Assembly: GCF_001425005.1 (NCBI RefSeq)
Contig: NZ_LMDB01000005.1
Coordinates: 1 to 64,000, forward strand
DNA from: Duganella sp. Root336D2
GTDB lineage: Bacteria; Pseudomonadota; Gammaproteobacteria; Burkholderiales; Burkholderiaceae_D
Direction of reading: 5' to 3'
DNA: 64,000 nt
Position numbers and translations under genes: made by a program. Of this stretch, positions 25,607 through 35,082 are shown piece by piece (the stretch's first letter is position 1; every line of letters begins with the position of its first letter). A model generated the notes under the pieces. It was not told the DNA's origin. It saw only the letters and a program-made list of their open reading frames with translations, and did not search any database.

Positions 25607-27113
25607 GATCATCCTCCGATTGAGCCAGTTCCCGCAAATTGTCGTAGCGCGCAGCATCGGCAAGCGGCGCCTCGGTTAGTTGCAGAGCCGTGGCAGCGCT
25701 TGGAGGTTGAGGTGTGCTGTGCAGCCTGGCGAGCACGTTCTCGACGTGTTCGACAGACAGGACGCCTGATTCGACGACCAGTTCTGCTGCCACTAGCACG
25801 GCATCCAGTCCGGAGACCGGGATGGCCGCCAACACCTGCGCCATCAGTCGATCACCACCGGGATGGCGGAGCAAGCCGTGCCGTAATTTCTGCAAGGGTG
25901 CAGGCAGGTCGCCAAACGGCGCTCCATTGGGCAACGCACCAGGCTTGCGTTCGATCAGAGAGATGTAATGCTGCCAGTCGTAACGCACGTCGCCGCGATC
26001 GGTAATGCGGACATGGCTGGCGACAATGGTGTCGCTAGCGGCAACGCAGACCCGATTAGGGTACAGGCGGGCACTGACCACCTGGCCGGCCAACTCACAC
26101 GGCACGGAATAGCGATTACGCGCTACAGTTACAAGGCAGGTTGAAGACACGCGCACCGACTGCTCGACGTATCCATCAAAAGGCGCTGGCATGGGCATCA
26201 TGTGCAGTTGCTCTTGTTCCAGCATTTCCGCGACCGTGAATTCCCGGTGCTCTGGATGGCGCAGCTCTTGCCATAAAGCCCGGCAGCGATCACCTAGCCA
26301 AGTGTTGAGTTCCTCGAACGAGCCGAAACGACGGTTGCGGGCATCGATCCAGATTCTGCGCCTGCTGTCTTGAACGTTTTTCTCCACCACGCCCTTTTCC
26401 CAGCCGGCAGCGGTGTTGCAGAAGTCGGGATCGAACAGGTAGTGTGCGCACATGACCGCGAATCTGGCGTTGACGATGCGCCCCTTGCCTTTGTTGACCT
26501 TGTCGACCGCCGTTTTCATATTGTCGTAGATGCCGCGTCGGGCAACCCCGCCAAGTGCTGCTAGGCAGCGTGCATGCGCGTCGAACAGCATTTCGTGGCC
26601 TTGGCTTGGATAGGCCACTAGCCAGAAGGCCCGACTGGCGCACAGCTTCATGTGGGCCACTTGCAGCTTTCGATAAACGCCGCCGATAACAATACCTTCC
26701 TCGCTCCAGTCGAACTGGAAGGCATCGCCTAGCTCGAATTGCAGCGGCACGAATGCCTTGGGAGCCTTGCCTTCTTGCTGACGCCATTCCCGAATAAACT
26801 TCGTTACCTGCGGATAGCAGCCGTTGTAGCCGGCGGCACGGATCTGGGCAAATAATGCCTTCGCTGTCCGGCGTTCATGCTTCGGGCGGTGCGCGTCGGC
26901 TTTCAACGCCTGGACTATCGAGTCTCGGTAAGGATCAATCTTGAGTGGGACTGGACGGCGCTGGTACTTCGGCGCTGCCTTAGGATCGGGCTTGCGCAGC
27001 CAAGCCCGGATGGTATTGCGGGACAGACCAGTGCGTTTCGCTATTTCGTGCAGTGAGAGCTTATCGCGCAGGTGCATGCGGCGGATTTTGCCTAACATTT
27101 CCATGGTGATCAC
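25599..27113 (-). CDS. istA: IS21 transposase IstA
   Basis: DDE transposase of 504 residues. The N-terminal helix-turn-helix is [20 protein letters not shown]. The catalytic core includes [20 protein letters not shown], the [13 protein letters not shown] segment, and a downstream acidic region with [15 protein letters not shown]. The C-terminal part reads [20 protein letters not shown]. The first in-frame start is GTG 27113; ATG 27104 is an alternative. It overlaps istB by eight bases. No disruption is seen. Confidence 0.92.
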   Translation of the reverse strand: MITMEMLGKIRRMHLRDKLSLHEIAKRTGLSRNTIRAWLRKPDPKAAPKYQRRPVPLKIDPYRDSIVQALKADAHRPKHERRTAKALFAQIRAAGYNGCYPQVTKFIREWRQQEGKAPKAFVPLQFELGDAFQFDWSEEGIVIGGVYRKLQVAHMKLCASRAFWLVAYPSQGHEMLFDAHARCLAALGGVARRGIYDNMKTAVDKVNKGKGRIVNARFAVMCAHYLFDPDFCNTAAGWEKGVVEKNVQDSRRRIWIDARNRRFGSFEELNTWLGDRCRALWQELRHPEHREFTVAEMLEQEQLHMMPMPAPFDGYVEQSVRVSSTCLVTVARNRYSVPCELAGQVVSARLYPNRVCVAASDTIVASHVRITDRGDVRYDWQHYISLIERKPGALPNGAPFGDLPAPLQKLRHGLLRHPGGDRLMAQVLAAIPVSGLDAVLVAAELVVESGVLSVEHVENVLARLHSTPQPPSAATALQLTEAPLADAARYDNLRELAQSEDDHA

Positions 27114-27234
27114 CTATTAATCTCCTGCCTAAGTTATGGGCAGGGGTAGTAGAACACCTGGGTCAGTTTTCGATCAGCACACAGCTTCTAGGTGGGTCAA
27201 TTTTCGGTCAGCGCCAACAACATGGGAGGCAGGC

Positions 27235-27627
27235 ATGAAAAAGCGATTTACGGAAGAGCAGATCATTGGCGTGTTGAAGGAGGCTGAGGCGGGCGCCAGG
27301 GTGGCTGACCTAAGCCGGAAATACGGCATTGCCGAGGCGACGTTTTACAACTGGAAGACGAAGTTCGGCGGGATGACGGTCTCACAAGCGCAGCGGTTAA
27401 AGGAGCTTGAATCCGAAAATTCCAAGCTCAAGCATCTGCTGGCCGATGCCATGCTGGATAACGCGGCGTTAAAGGAATGGTTAGTCGAAAGTGGTAAGCC
27501 CGCAGGCGAAACGACTCGCCGTCGCGCATTTAATGAGTATCCATGCGCTGGGCGTGACACGGGCTTGCGGGCTAATCGGGATTTCCAGATCCTTGTTCCG
27601 GTATGCAGCGAAGCGTCCGGACGATGA
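27235..27627 (+). CDS. IS3-family OrfA
   Basis: The first 85 residues are a typical OrfA: MKKRFTEEQIIGVLKEAEAG, a helix-turn-helix VADLSRKYGIAEATFYNWKT, and a leucine-zipper-like RLKELESENSKLKHLLADAM. Close relatives stop at about 88 residues. This frame runs on to 130 residues through sequence that overlaps orfB in another frame, so the tail is probably not native. GGGAGG stands five to six bases before ATG 27235. In intact elements a ribosomal frameshift makes the OrfAB transposase. Confidence 0.85.
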   Translation: MKKRFTEEQIIGVLKEAEAGARVADLSRKYGIAEATFYNWKTKFGGMTVSQAQRLKELESENSKLKHLLADAMLDNAALKEWLVESGKPAGETTRRRAFNEYPCAGRDTGLRANRDFQILVPVCSEASGR

Positions 27628-28339
27628 CGAACTGCTGGCCAGGCTAACGACGCTCGCAGGCCAGAAACGGCGATATGGTTACCGTCGCCTGCACGTGCTG
27701 CTGCGCAGAGAAGGATGGACGCTCAATTGCAAGCGTACCTACCGCGTGTACCACGCGGCAGGATTGATGGTTCGGCGTAGGAAACGTAAACGCATCGCTG
27801 GGGTTGAGCGCACGATCCGGGTGCTGGCCACGGGCGCTAACCAGAGCTGGTCGATGGATTTTGTCTCGGACGGCTTTGTCGATGGACGGCGCCTGCGCTG
27901 CCTGAACATCGTGGATGACTTTACGAAGGAATGCTTGGCAATTGAAGTCGACACCTCGCTGCCTGGTTGGCGTGTCGCCGCAGTGCTGGAACGCCTGGCA
28001 GAATCTCGCGGCTTACCAAGCTCAGTGACCGTAGACAATGGTCCGGAATTTGCAGGAAAAACCTTGGACACATGGGCATATCAGCACAAGCTCCAGCTGA
28101 AATTCATTGCGCCCGGCAAGCCGCAACAGAACGCCTACGTCGAAAGTTTTAACGGCAAGTTTCGCGATGAATGCTTGAACGAGCACTGGTTTCTCTCGCT
28201 GCGACATGCACGCCAGGTGATCGAAGCCTGGCGCCGCGAGTACAACGAGGAGCGTCCGCACAGTACGCCGAGGAATCTGACACCGAAGCAATTTGCGGAA
28301 GGGTTATTAACCGCAGACTCCAGTTCGGGGCCGTACTAA
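27491..28339 (+). CDS. IS3-family transposase OrfB
   Basis: Catalytic half of the transposase, 282 residues. It has an HTH_21-type region (KRRYGYRRLHVLLRREGW), the rve core with the first Asp in NQSWSMDFVSDGFVDGRRLR, the second in PSSVTVDNGPEFAGKTLDTW, and the Glu in AYVESFNGKFRDECLNEHWF. The DDE set is therefore complete. The C-terminus ends in the terminal repeat. The reading frame is intact; the missing left end is the likely block to movement. Confidence 0.9.
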   Translation: MVSPQAKRLAVAHLMSIHALGVTRACGLIGISRSLFRYAAKRPDDDELLARLTTLAGQKRRYGYRRLHVLLRREGWTLNCKRTYRVYHAAGLMVRRRKRKRIAGVERTIRVLATGANQSWSMDFVSDGFVDGRRLRCLNIVDDFTKECLAIEVDTSLPGWRVAAVLERLAESRGLPSSVTVDNGPEFAGKTLDTWAYQHKLQLKFIAPGKPQQNAYVESFNGKFRDECLNEHWFLSLRHARQVIEAWRREYNEERPHSTPRNLTPKQFAEGLLTADSSSGPY

Positions 28340-28700
28340 ATTAGGTAGCAGGTCAATTTCTATCGATCCAGCCCTAATGCGTGACGTCACTCCATCGATT
28401 GAAGGTGTTGGCCTCAGGCATTCGTTGCAAATGCGGAGCCTCGAGAAGCTTTTCTGCAATTCCAATTGGGTTGCGTGACCAGATTTGCTGTATTTCTACA
28501 AAACGGTGTTATTCCGGATGAGCTGTGCAGTCTGAATCTCCATCAATATCGGCAAGTCGTCAGCGGAATGAATCGGCTGATCTACCAAATCCAGGCCAAC
28601 ATCGCATATATCTATATCATTTGTGATACGCGTAGAGATTTCAAATCTCTCCTTATGCGACGCCTGATAGGGGAAAACTGAGTTGCCCACCCCCGTGTGA
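28340..28700. other. Gene-free stretch between IS3 and lysR
   Basis: About 360 bases, more AT-rich than the surroundings. No frame has a ribosome site or a recognisable protein family. The only open frame of any size (about 28466-28681) has no coding character. No tRNA, hairpin terminator or promoter could be assigned. Confidence 0.55.
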
Positions 28701-29615
28701 CTAGCTGGCGGTTTTCCCACGAGCCCCAGGCGTGGTGCCGAAACGCTGCACCACGAATTCCACAAAGCTGGCCAGCTTGGGCGTCGACTGCCGGTCGCGT
28801 GGGTAGATCAGGTGCATTGGGCGTGGCGCCGGCCAGAACTCTAGCAGGATAGGGATCAGCCGACCGGCGGCAATTTCGTCCGCCAGCACGGCGTCGGCCT
28901 GCATCACCAGGCCCAGGCCCGCGACCGCTGCCAAGCGCAAGGCTTCGCCATTATTGGAGCGCATACGACAATGGGGTGATGTGCCTTCTTCTGTGCCGAG
29001 CTGCCCGAGACGCCAGCGCGCATCGTGGCGCCAGTGCGAAAAGTCCAGGCAGCGATGCTGCGACAGTTCGCTGGGCGTGCGTGGCGTGCCGTGGCGCGCC
29101 AGATAGCCTGGTGCTGCGCACACCATCATCTGCAAAGACCTCAGCGGGCGCGCTACCATGGTGGAATCCTTCAAGGGGCCAATGCGGATGGCAGCATCCA
29201 GGCCTTCTTCCACCAGGTCGGACAATCGGTTGGATAGGTCAAGCTCGAGGTTTACCTCGGGATTGGATTCGAGATATTCGGCCATGGCCGGCGCCAGGCA
29301 GCGGCTGCCGAATGCGGCTGGTGCACTGATCTTCAGCGTGCCGCGCGGGACCGTACGCATGGCAAGCGCGCCTGTCTCCGCCGCGTGTACCAGTTGCAGG
29401 ATATGCCGGCATTGCTCGGCGTACTGCCGGCCGATTTCGCTCAGGCTCTGGCTGCGCGTGGTCCGGTGCAACAGGCGTGCACCGACCAGTTGCTCGAGGG
29501 CGGCAACGTGCTTGCTGACCATCACGGTCGACATGTCGAGCGTGCGCGCTGCGGCGCTGAAGCTGCCCGCATCCACCACACGCACAAAGACTTCCATGCT
29601 GCGCATCTTGTCCAT
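28701..29615 (-). CDS. LysR-family transcriptional regulator
   Basis: A 304-residue LysR regulator. The N-terminal winged helix-turn-helix is MEVFVRVVDAGSFSAAARTL then DMSTVMVSKHVAALEQLVGA. The effector domain contains GTLKISAPAAFGSRCLAP and LDAAIRIGPLKDSTMVARPL. The CrgA-like group to which such sequences belong often controls a divergent neighbour. Here it is divergent from a LysE-type exporter gene across a 78-base, very AT-rich gap, so it probably regulates that exporter. The inducer cannot be told from sequence. Confidence 0.9.
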   Translation of the reverse strand: MDKMRSMEVFVRVVDAGSFSAAARTLDMSTVMVSKHVAALEQLVGARLLHRTTRSQSLSEIGRQYAEQCRHILQLVHAAETGALAMRTVPRGTLKISAPAAFGSRCLAPAMAEYLESNPEVNLELDLSNRLSDLVEEGLDAAIRIGPLKDSTMVARPLRSLQMMVCAAPGYLARHGTPRTPSELSQHRCLDFSHWRHDARWRLGQLGTEEGTSPHCRMRSNNGEALRLAAVAGLGLVMQADAVLADEIAAGRLIPILLEFWPAPRPMHLIYPRDRQSTPKLASFVEFVVQRFGTTPGARGKTAS

Positions 29616-29693
29616 GCATTTTTAATTCTGAGTTAAAGATGTTGTTAATTTTAGGGTATTTTTAATCCTGCTTGCAGGCTGGATACTGGCGGC

Positions 29694-30323
29694 ATGACAA
29701 CAATGACCCTTTCCCTCTGGCTGGCTTTCCTTGCCATGGCCCTTGCCGCCACCTTCAGCCCAGGCCCAGCCGTGCTGCTGGCGGTTTCCACCACGCTGAC
29801 CTTGGGCGCACGCCGCACTGCATACGGTTCCGCCGGCAATGCCGTGGGAGTATTCCTTGTCTCTTGCGTGGCTGTGGGCGGCATGGGCTTGCTGTTCAAG
29901 GCGTGGCCACCGGCTTTTTCCGCCCTCAAGCTGGCGGGCGCCGCATATCTTGCCTGGCTGGGCGTCAAGCAATGGCGCAATGCGGGGCAGGTGGGGGCTG
30001 CTGCCATGGCGAGTGCGCCGGAGGGCAGCAGCCGCGGTGCGGTGTTCCGGCGCGGCATGCTGGTCGCTTGCAGCAACCCCAAGGCGATCCTGTTTTTCGC
30101 GGCGGTGTTCCCGCAATTTATGCCGCCGGGCGCGGTGGATGTCATGCGCTTCCTGCTGCTTAGCCTGACCTTTGTCGCGTGCACTTTTGTCGCGCACCTG
30201 AGTTATGTGCTGCTGGCTGCTACAGCAGGTGCGCGGATCATGTCTGGTCGGCGCATGGCGATACTGCAGCGTGGCACTGCTTTGCTGTTCATTGGCCTCG
30301 CTATCGCCCTGGCTTTTGATTGA
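29694..30323 (+). CDS. LysE-family amino-acid/metabolite exporter
   Basis: A 209-residue inner-membrane protein with about six hydrophobic helices and the LysE/RhtB signature SPGPAVLLAVSTTLTLGARR. It also has SALKLAGAAYLAWLGVKQWR and NPKAILFFAAVFPQFMPPGA. Family members export amino acids or related small molecules. It is divergent from the lysR gene, which is a common LysR-LysE pairing. The substrate is unknown. Confidence 0.9.
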   Translation: MTTMTLSLWLAFLAMALAATFSPGPAVLLAVSTTLTLGARRTAYGSAGNAVGVFLVSCVAVGGMGLLFKAWPPAFSALKLAGAAYLAWLGVKQWRNAGQVGAAAMASAPEGSSRGAVFRRGMLVACSNPKAILFFAAVFPQFMPPGAVDVMRFLLLSLTFVACTFVAHLSYVLLAATAGARIMSGRRMAILQRGTALLFIGLAIALAFD

Positions 30324-30408
30324 TGTATACCAATCACATACCAATTAATTGATTTAATGATAATATCACTTCCCTCGGCCGAGTTGGCGCGTTATCAGGG
30401 GAGAGCAC

Positions 30409-31920
30409 ATGGATCGCAGGCGGTTTCTGGAGTTATCGGGAGGTGCGGCGGCAGCGTTGCTGGCAGGGTGCGGCGGCGGTGGTTCGAGCGGTAGTCCCTC
30501 GACCCCGGTTCCGCCGGGAGAGGCGGGGCTGAACTGGACCAGCTTATCGGCTTCACTCGGCGGCCAGTTGCTGCGACCTGGCGATAGCGCCTATGCTGCC
30601 GCGAGCCTGCTGGCGAATATGCGTTTCGACGGCACCAAACCTGCGGCCATCATCAAGTGCAATTCGGTGGAGGATGTCAGGACCGGCCTGGCCTTCGTGC
30701 GCAACAATAGACTGGCAGTGACGCCGCGCTGCGGCGGCCATAGCTGGGCCGGGACGTCGACCACCACCGGCATCGTACTGAACGTCACGCCAATGAATGC
30801 GATCCAGGTCAATGCCAATGGCACGACCAAGGTCGGAGCCGGTGCGCGGCTGGCCGAGGTATATGACACCTTGATTGCGAACGGGGTCTGCATCCCTTCC
30901 GGCACCTGCCTGACGGTGGGCATTGCAGGCATCACCATGGGCGGGGGCATCGGCATCCTCGACCGGCAGTTCGGGCTGACCTGCGATAACCTGTTGGCGG
31001 CGGAGGTAGTGACGGCGGATGGGCGCTTGCTTAGCTGCGATGCGCATACGGAGCCAGAGTTGTTTTGGGCCTTGCGTGGCGGAGGCGGCGGCAATTTCGG
31101 CGTGGCCACGTCCTTTACCTTCAAAACCCATCGGATCGAGGACATAACCGTCGCACGCGCCGATTTCCGTTTCCAGGATTTTGCCGCGATGTTCGATGCC
31201 TGGCAGCGTTGGCCGCAGTCGCTGCCTGACAATATCTGGGCGCAGATCTACATGCAGTTTGGTTCAAGTGGCGCCTCATGCACCGTTACCGCCTACTGCC
31301 TCGGCACTTCCAGTTTCCTGCAACCTTATTGGAACGCTTTCCTTGCTGCGACAGGTGTTGCCAGCAACGATATGAGCACCGCCATCAGCCAGCTTCCTTA
31401 CCGCGGTGTGGCGTGGAGCATGTGCACGGGGATTCCGTTGAAGGAGTGCAGCTTGAGCGGCTATTCGCCGGAAGGACGCAAGACCCGCTATGACGAGGTG
31501 CTGAGTTCCGATTTCTTTAACGCGTTGCTGCCAGCGGCAGGCATCGCGGCGTTGAACCAGTCGGTGAAAGATGCCATGGCTGCCGGCATTTCCGGTTCAT
31601 ACATCTTCGACCACATGGGTGGTGCGATCAGCCGTGTCGCAGAAGATGCAAGCGCCTTTGTCCACCGCAAGGCCTTGTTCAGTGTGGAATACGCCACCTG
31701 GCAGTCGCGCGCCGTCTACGACACGACGTTCCCCAACCGCATGCGCGGTGTGATGAAAGCCTGGAGCAGCGGCGGCGCTTACGTGAACTATCTCGATCCG
31801 CTTCTGAAAGAATGGCAGCCGGCGTACTACGGTGCGAACTATGCGCGCCTGTCGAAAATCAAGAAGAAGTACGACCCCGGCCGGGTTTTCAATATGTTCC
31901 AGGGTGTCGAGCCGGCGTAG
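30409..31920 (+). CDS. Tat-exported FAD-linked oxidase (BBE type)
   Basis: A 503-residue berberine-bridge-enzyme-like oxidase. The N-terminus has a twin-arginine motif (DRRRFLELSGG) and a possible lipobox (LLAGC), followed by a Gly/Ser linker, suggesting an exported and perhaps lipid-anchored protein. The FAD domain has PRCGGHSWAGTSTTTGIVLN, where the His would carry 8-alpha FAD. NGVCIPSGTCLTVGIAGITM follows, with a Cys in the usual second attachment position. The C-terminal BBE motif is YVNYLDPLLKEWQPAYYGAN and KYDPGRVFNMFQGV. It oxidises an unknown substrate, often a sugar or alcohol. It overlaps the converging MFS gene by 32 bases. Confidence 0.9.
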   Translation: MDRRRFLELSGGAAAALLAGCGGGGSSGSPSTPVPPGEAGLNWTSLSASLGGQLLRPGDSAYAAASLLANMRFDGTKPAAIIKCNSVEDVRTGLAFVRNNRLAVTPRCGGHSWAGTSTTTGIVLNVTPMNAIQVNANGTTKVGAGARLAEVYDTLIANGVCIPSGTCLTVGIAGITMGGGIGILDRQFGLTCDNLLAAEVVTADGRLLSCDAHTEPELFWALRGGGGGNFGVATSFTFKTHRIEDITVARADFRFQDFAAMFDAWQRWPQSLPDNIWAQIYMQFGSSGASCTVTAYCLGTSSFLQPYWNAFLAATGVASNDMSTAISQLPYRGVAWSMCTGIPLKECSLSGYSPEGRKTRYDEVLSSDFFNALLPAAGIAALNQSVKDAMAAGISGSYIFDHMGGAISRVAEDASAFVHRKALFSVEYATWQSRAVYDTTFPNRMRGVMKAWSSGGAYVNYLDPLLKEWQPAYYGANYARLSKIKKKYDPGRVFNMFQGVEPA

Positions 31921-33109
31921 GTGCATGGCGTGGCCGCAAGGCCAGCGCTTCCGTGACCCAGTAGAGCAGGGCGATGGCCGGGAAGGTAATGCCGGCCAGC
32001 AGCGCTGCGCGCCAGCCGTAGTTTGCCAGGATCCAGGCGCCAGTCGCCGAGCCCAGTGCACCTCCTGTGAAGAACACTGCGAAGTAGATGCCATTCAAGC
32101 GGCTGCGCACCTCTGCGCCCAGCGCAAATAAGGCGCGCTGCCCCAGCACGAGGTTGGCAGCTACTCCCATGTCGAGCACAATGGAAGCAATGGCCAGCAT
32201 GCCGATTGCAACGACGCGCGATTCAGGTACCCACAGCGGCAGCGCAAAGCCGAGAACCCCGAGCAGGAGCGCGCCAGCGGTTGCTGGCAGCGTATGGCCT
32301 TTATCTGCCAGCCTGCCGGCGATGGGCGAGGCAACAGCACCTGCCATGCCGACCAGGGCAAACAATGCGATGCCGGTCTGGGACAAATGGAAGCGTTCAC
32401 CTTCCAGCACCAGTGGCACAACCGTCCAGAACATGCTGAAGGCGCCGAACAGGCCTGCGTGATAAGCCGCACGGCGACGCAGCACAGGCGTGTCGCGGAA
32501 CAGGTGCCACAGCGAACCAATCAGTCGCTGGTAGGAAAGCGGTGCGGTAGGCACGCGCTCAGGCAGTTTCGCGCGCAGCACGAAAGCCAGTACTGCCACC
32601 AGCACGGAGGCTGCGCCAAATACTGCGCGCCAGCTCGCAAAATCGGCAAGCAGGCTCGCCGCGGGGCGGGCCAGCATAATCCCCAGCAATAATCCGCTCA
32701 CCACCTTGCCAACGGTCTGTCCGCGCGTCGCTTCGTGCGACAGGTGGGCGGCGAAGGGCACCAGCACCTGGGCTGCGACAGAACCGAGCCCGATGGCCAG
32801 CGAGGCAGCAAGGAACTGCATTGCGGTTTGGCTGGAAGCGGCTGCCGCCAGTGCTGCTGCAGCAAAGAGCAGGGCAACGAACACCAGCTTGCGATTTTCC
32901 AGCAGGTCTCCCAATGGGACCACGAACAGCAGCCCGAGTGCGTAGCCGGCCTGCGTGAGGGTCACGATCAGGCCCGCTGCTTCAGGCGAAAGGCCGGTTG
33001 CAGCGCTGATAGGGCCGACCAGGGTTTGCGCGTAATACAGGCTGGCGACGATGAGACCGCTGGCGCCTGCCAGCAAGGCCACCATGCCGCGGGAAATGTC
33101 ATTTTTCAT
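31889..33109 (-). CDS. MFS transporter
   Basis: A 406-residue, 12-helix major-facilitator protein. The loop 2-3 signature is GLLFVVPLGDLLENRKLVFV, there is a second-half repeat AGAVASPIAGRLADKGHTLP, and helices include VASLYYAQTLVGPISAATGL. Proteins of this kind are mostly drug or metabolite exporters (the AraJ/YnfM-like set). It is divergent from a LysR gene across 112 bases, suggesting control by it. Confidence 0.88.
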   Translation of the reverse strand: MKNDISRGMVALLAGASGLIVASLYYAQTLVGPISAATGLSPEAAGLIVTLTQAGYALGLLFVVPLGDLLENRKLVFVALLFAAAALAAAASSQTAMQFLAASLAIGLGSVAAQVLVPFAAHLSHEATRGQTVGKVVSGLLLGIMLARPAASLLADFASWRAVFGAASVLVAVLAFVLRAKLPERVPTAPLSYQRLIGSLWHLFRDTPVLRRRAAYHAGLFGAFSMFWTVVPLVLEGERFHLSQTGIALFALVGMAGAVASPIAGRLADKGHTLPATAGALLLGVLGFALPLWVPESRVVAIGMLAIASIVLDMGVAANLVLGQRALFALGAEVRSRLNGIYFAVFFTGGALGSATGAWILANYGWRAALLAGITFPAIALLYWVTEALALRPRHAPTPARHPGTY

Positions 33110-33221
33110 ATTTGAACTCCGGTAGTGGAAAGCATGGGGGCATTCTGCGCGAGCGGGTCCAAAAGATAATTAGGCAACAAATGCTCTATACTTTTCACAA
33201 TAAGTGAACAATTGGAGTGCC

Positions 33222-34169
33222 ATGGACCGCCTGAAAGCCATGCAAACGTTCGTCCGCATCGTGGAAGCAAACAGCTACACCAAGGCGGCGGAAACACTCG
33301 GCCTGCCACGCGCCGCGCTGACAGCGACGATCCAGAAGCTGGAAGCCTACCTCGGCACGCAGCTGCTGCAGCGAACTACGCGCACGCTCGCGCTGACCAG
33401 CGACGGCACGGCATACTTCCGCCATTGCATGGCGATCCTCGCCGCGGTGGACGAAGCGGAGGCACCTTTCCGCGCCAGCGAAAACGCGACACCGCAGGGC
33501 CTGCTGCGTGTAGAGCTGGGTGGCGCGGTGGGACGCAAAGTGGTGATACCGCGGCTTGGGGAATTCTGCCGCGCCTACCCGAACGTCGAGCTGGTGCTGA
33601 ATCTCAGTGACCGGCTGGCAGACCTGGTTCGTGACGGCGTGGATTGCGCCTTGCGCGTGGGGGCGCTGCAGGACTCCGCCCTGATCGGGCGCCAGATTGG
33701 CACCATGCGCTTCGTGAGCTGTGCCGCGCCTTCGTACCTGGCCGCGCATGGTGCTCCGCAATCGCTTGAAGACCTGGCGCAGCACAAGGCGATCCTGCAT
33801 TACTCGGGACGCACGGGCCGTCCCTTTGATTGGGCGTTCAGCGCCAGTGATGGCGAACGCAAAATCGATATGCCCGGCACCCTTGCGACAAACGACGCGG
33901 AAGCTTATGCGACGCTTGGCTTGCAGGGACTGGGCCTGGTACAGACGGCGACCTACCTTGTCCGCGATCATCTCGCCAGCGGCGCGCTGGTGCAGGTGTT
34001 GCACGATACGCCGCCCACGCCGATGCCCGTTTCGCTGGTTTATCCGCAAGGCCGCATGGCTTCGCCCAAGCTGAAGGTGTTCGCGCGCTGGCTGGAGGCA
34101 CTGTTCGATGCCGAGCCCGACTTGCGGCGCGACACCTCCCAAAGCTTTGTTGCGGGAGGGGAAGATTGA
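33222..34169 (+). CDS. LysR-family transcriptional regulator
   Basis: A 315-residue LysR protein. DNA-binding domain MQTFVRIVEANSYTKAAETL then GLPRAALTATIQKLEAYLGT; effector domain GLLRVELGGAVGRKVVIPRL and GVDCALRVGALQDSALIGRQ. I use ATG 33222, with GGAG five bases upstream, rather than the GTG 18 bases earlier. It is divergent from the MFS gene and is its likely regulator. Confidence 0.9.
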   Translation: MDRLKAMQTFVRIVEANSYTKAAETLGLPRAALTATIQKLEAYLGTQLLQRTTRTLALTSDGTAYFRHCMAILAAVDEAEAPFRASENATPQGLLRVELGGAVGRKVVIPRLGEFCRAYPNVELVLNLSDRLADLVRDGVDCALRVGALQDSALIGRQIGTMRFVSCAAPSYLAAHGAPQSLEDLAQHKAILHYSGRTGRPFDWAFSASDGERKIDMPGTLATNDAEAYATLGLQGLGLVQTATYLVRDHLASGALVQVLHDTPPTPMPVSLVYPQGRMASPKLKVFARWLEALFDAEPDLRRDTSQSFVAGGED

Positions 34170-34208
34170 TAATAGTATATTGTTGTTGAATTAATTCGAG
34201 CGTGGGTG

Positions 34209-35078
34209 ATGAAGGATCCCTGTATCTCGCAAGACCTGAAGGAAAACTGGAGTAACAGGGTTCTCAATCTGGCCTCCATTTTCTTGCCCTGGATGTTGAT
34301 GGCTGCCATGGCTGCCGGCGGCGGGAGGCAGCTTGCGCCAACGGTCGCGACTGCGCTGGTCTTTGCCGTTTTCTTTGCTTTAACCGTGATGGGCGTCGCC
34401 ATCGGCATGCATCGCTATTTCACGCATCATGCATTCAAGACCAGTGGCTTCATCAAGGTGTGCCTGGGCGTGCTGGGAACCTGGGCGATGCAAGGCGATA
34501 TCACCCGCTGGGTGGCCGACCACCGGCGGCACCATCGCTTCGCCGACAAGCAATTCGACCCGCATTCGCCATGGTATTCCGACCGCGGCCCCATCTCGAA
34601 TCGACTGCAAGGCTGGTTCCACGCCCACGTTGGCTGGATGCTTTACGGACGTGTCTCACAGTCAGCGCGCTATGCGCCGGATTGTCTTGCCGATCGCAGC
34701 ATTTCGTTCCTGTCGAACTATTATTGGCCGATTGTCGCGGCAGGCCTCATTTTGCCCGGCGCCGTTGGCTATTGGCTGGGCGGCGAAGATGAACTGTATC
34801 GATGCATCTTCTGGGCCGGCGCTGCGCGGGTCGCCTTGCTTCACCAATTGACCTGGTCGGTCAATTCGTTCGGCCATATGTTTGGAAACAAGGTGGCCGG
34901 CAGCGAAAACGAATCGCGCGACAATATCTTTTTTGCGCTGCTATTGCTGGGCGAGGGTTTGCACAGCCACCATCATGCACGCCCAACCTCTGCGATGAAC
35001 GAACCCAGGCACCTGGATTTTGGCGGCTGGATTATTCGAGGTTTTGAAAAGCTCGGCCTGGTCTGGCAACTTCGATAA
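34209..35078 (+). CDS. Fatty acyl-CoA desaturase
   Basis: A 289-residue membrane di-iron desaturase. All three histidine boxes are present: HRYFTHH (68-74), DHRRHH (104-109) and HSHHH (about 252-256), spaced as in delta-9 acyl-CoA/acyl-lipid desaturases. Hydrophobic pairs surround them (MLMAAMAAGG, AVFFALTVMGVAIGM, YWPIVAAGLILPGAVGYW). It would introduce a double bond into membrane fatty acids. The start is ATG 34209; a GTG lies one codon upstream. Nothing nearby indicates its regulation. Confidence 0.93.
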   Translation: MKDPCISQDLKENWSNRVLNLASIFLPWMLMAAMAAGGGRQLAPTVATALVFAVFFALTVMGVAIGMHRYFTHHAFKTSGFIKVCLGVLGTWAMQGDITRWVADHRRHHRFADKQFDPHSPWYSDRGPISNRLQGWFHAHVGWMLYGRVSQSARYAPDCLADRSISFLSNYYWPIVAAGLILPGAVGYWLGGEDELYRCIFWAGAARVALLHQLTWSVNSFGHMFGNKVAGSENESRDNIFFALLLLGEGLHSHHHARPTSAMNEPRHLDFGGWIIRGFEKLGLVWQLR

Positions 35079-35082
35079 GGCC

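Larger units (their letters stand above)
24627..27219 (-). mobile_element. IS21-family insertion sequence, apparently complete
   Basis: The element has matching outer ends: TGTTGGCGCTG at 24627-24637 and its reverse complement at 27209-27219. Inside them lie the sub-repeats typical of IS21 termini, TGATTGAAATTTGACCCAG near 24659-24677 and related copies (TGACCC next to an A/T-rich run) near 27165-27212. It carries istA and istB on the minus strand. I see no target-site duplication: the left flank ends in CACCGG and the right begins ACATGG. This suggests that flanking DNA was rearranged after insertion, or that the element landed at an IS3 end. Confidence 0.85.
27220..28339 (+). mobile_element. 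IS3-family element (IS407-like) without its left end
   Basis: Two overlapping frames, orfA and orfB, are followed by a right-end-like sequence at about 28315-28336 (CTCCAGTTCGGGGCCGTAC). That sequence resembles IS407-group ends and overlaps the orfB stop codon, as is common there. Only 15 bases separate the IS21 end from orfA, so the left terminal repeat and leader of the IS3 element have been lost or displaced. It probably cannot transpose alone. Confidence 0.75.

Noticed and set aside
28466..28681. A 71-codon frame after the IS3 element
   Set aside because: No ribosome site, no family, and codon use unlike the neighbours.
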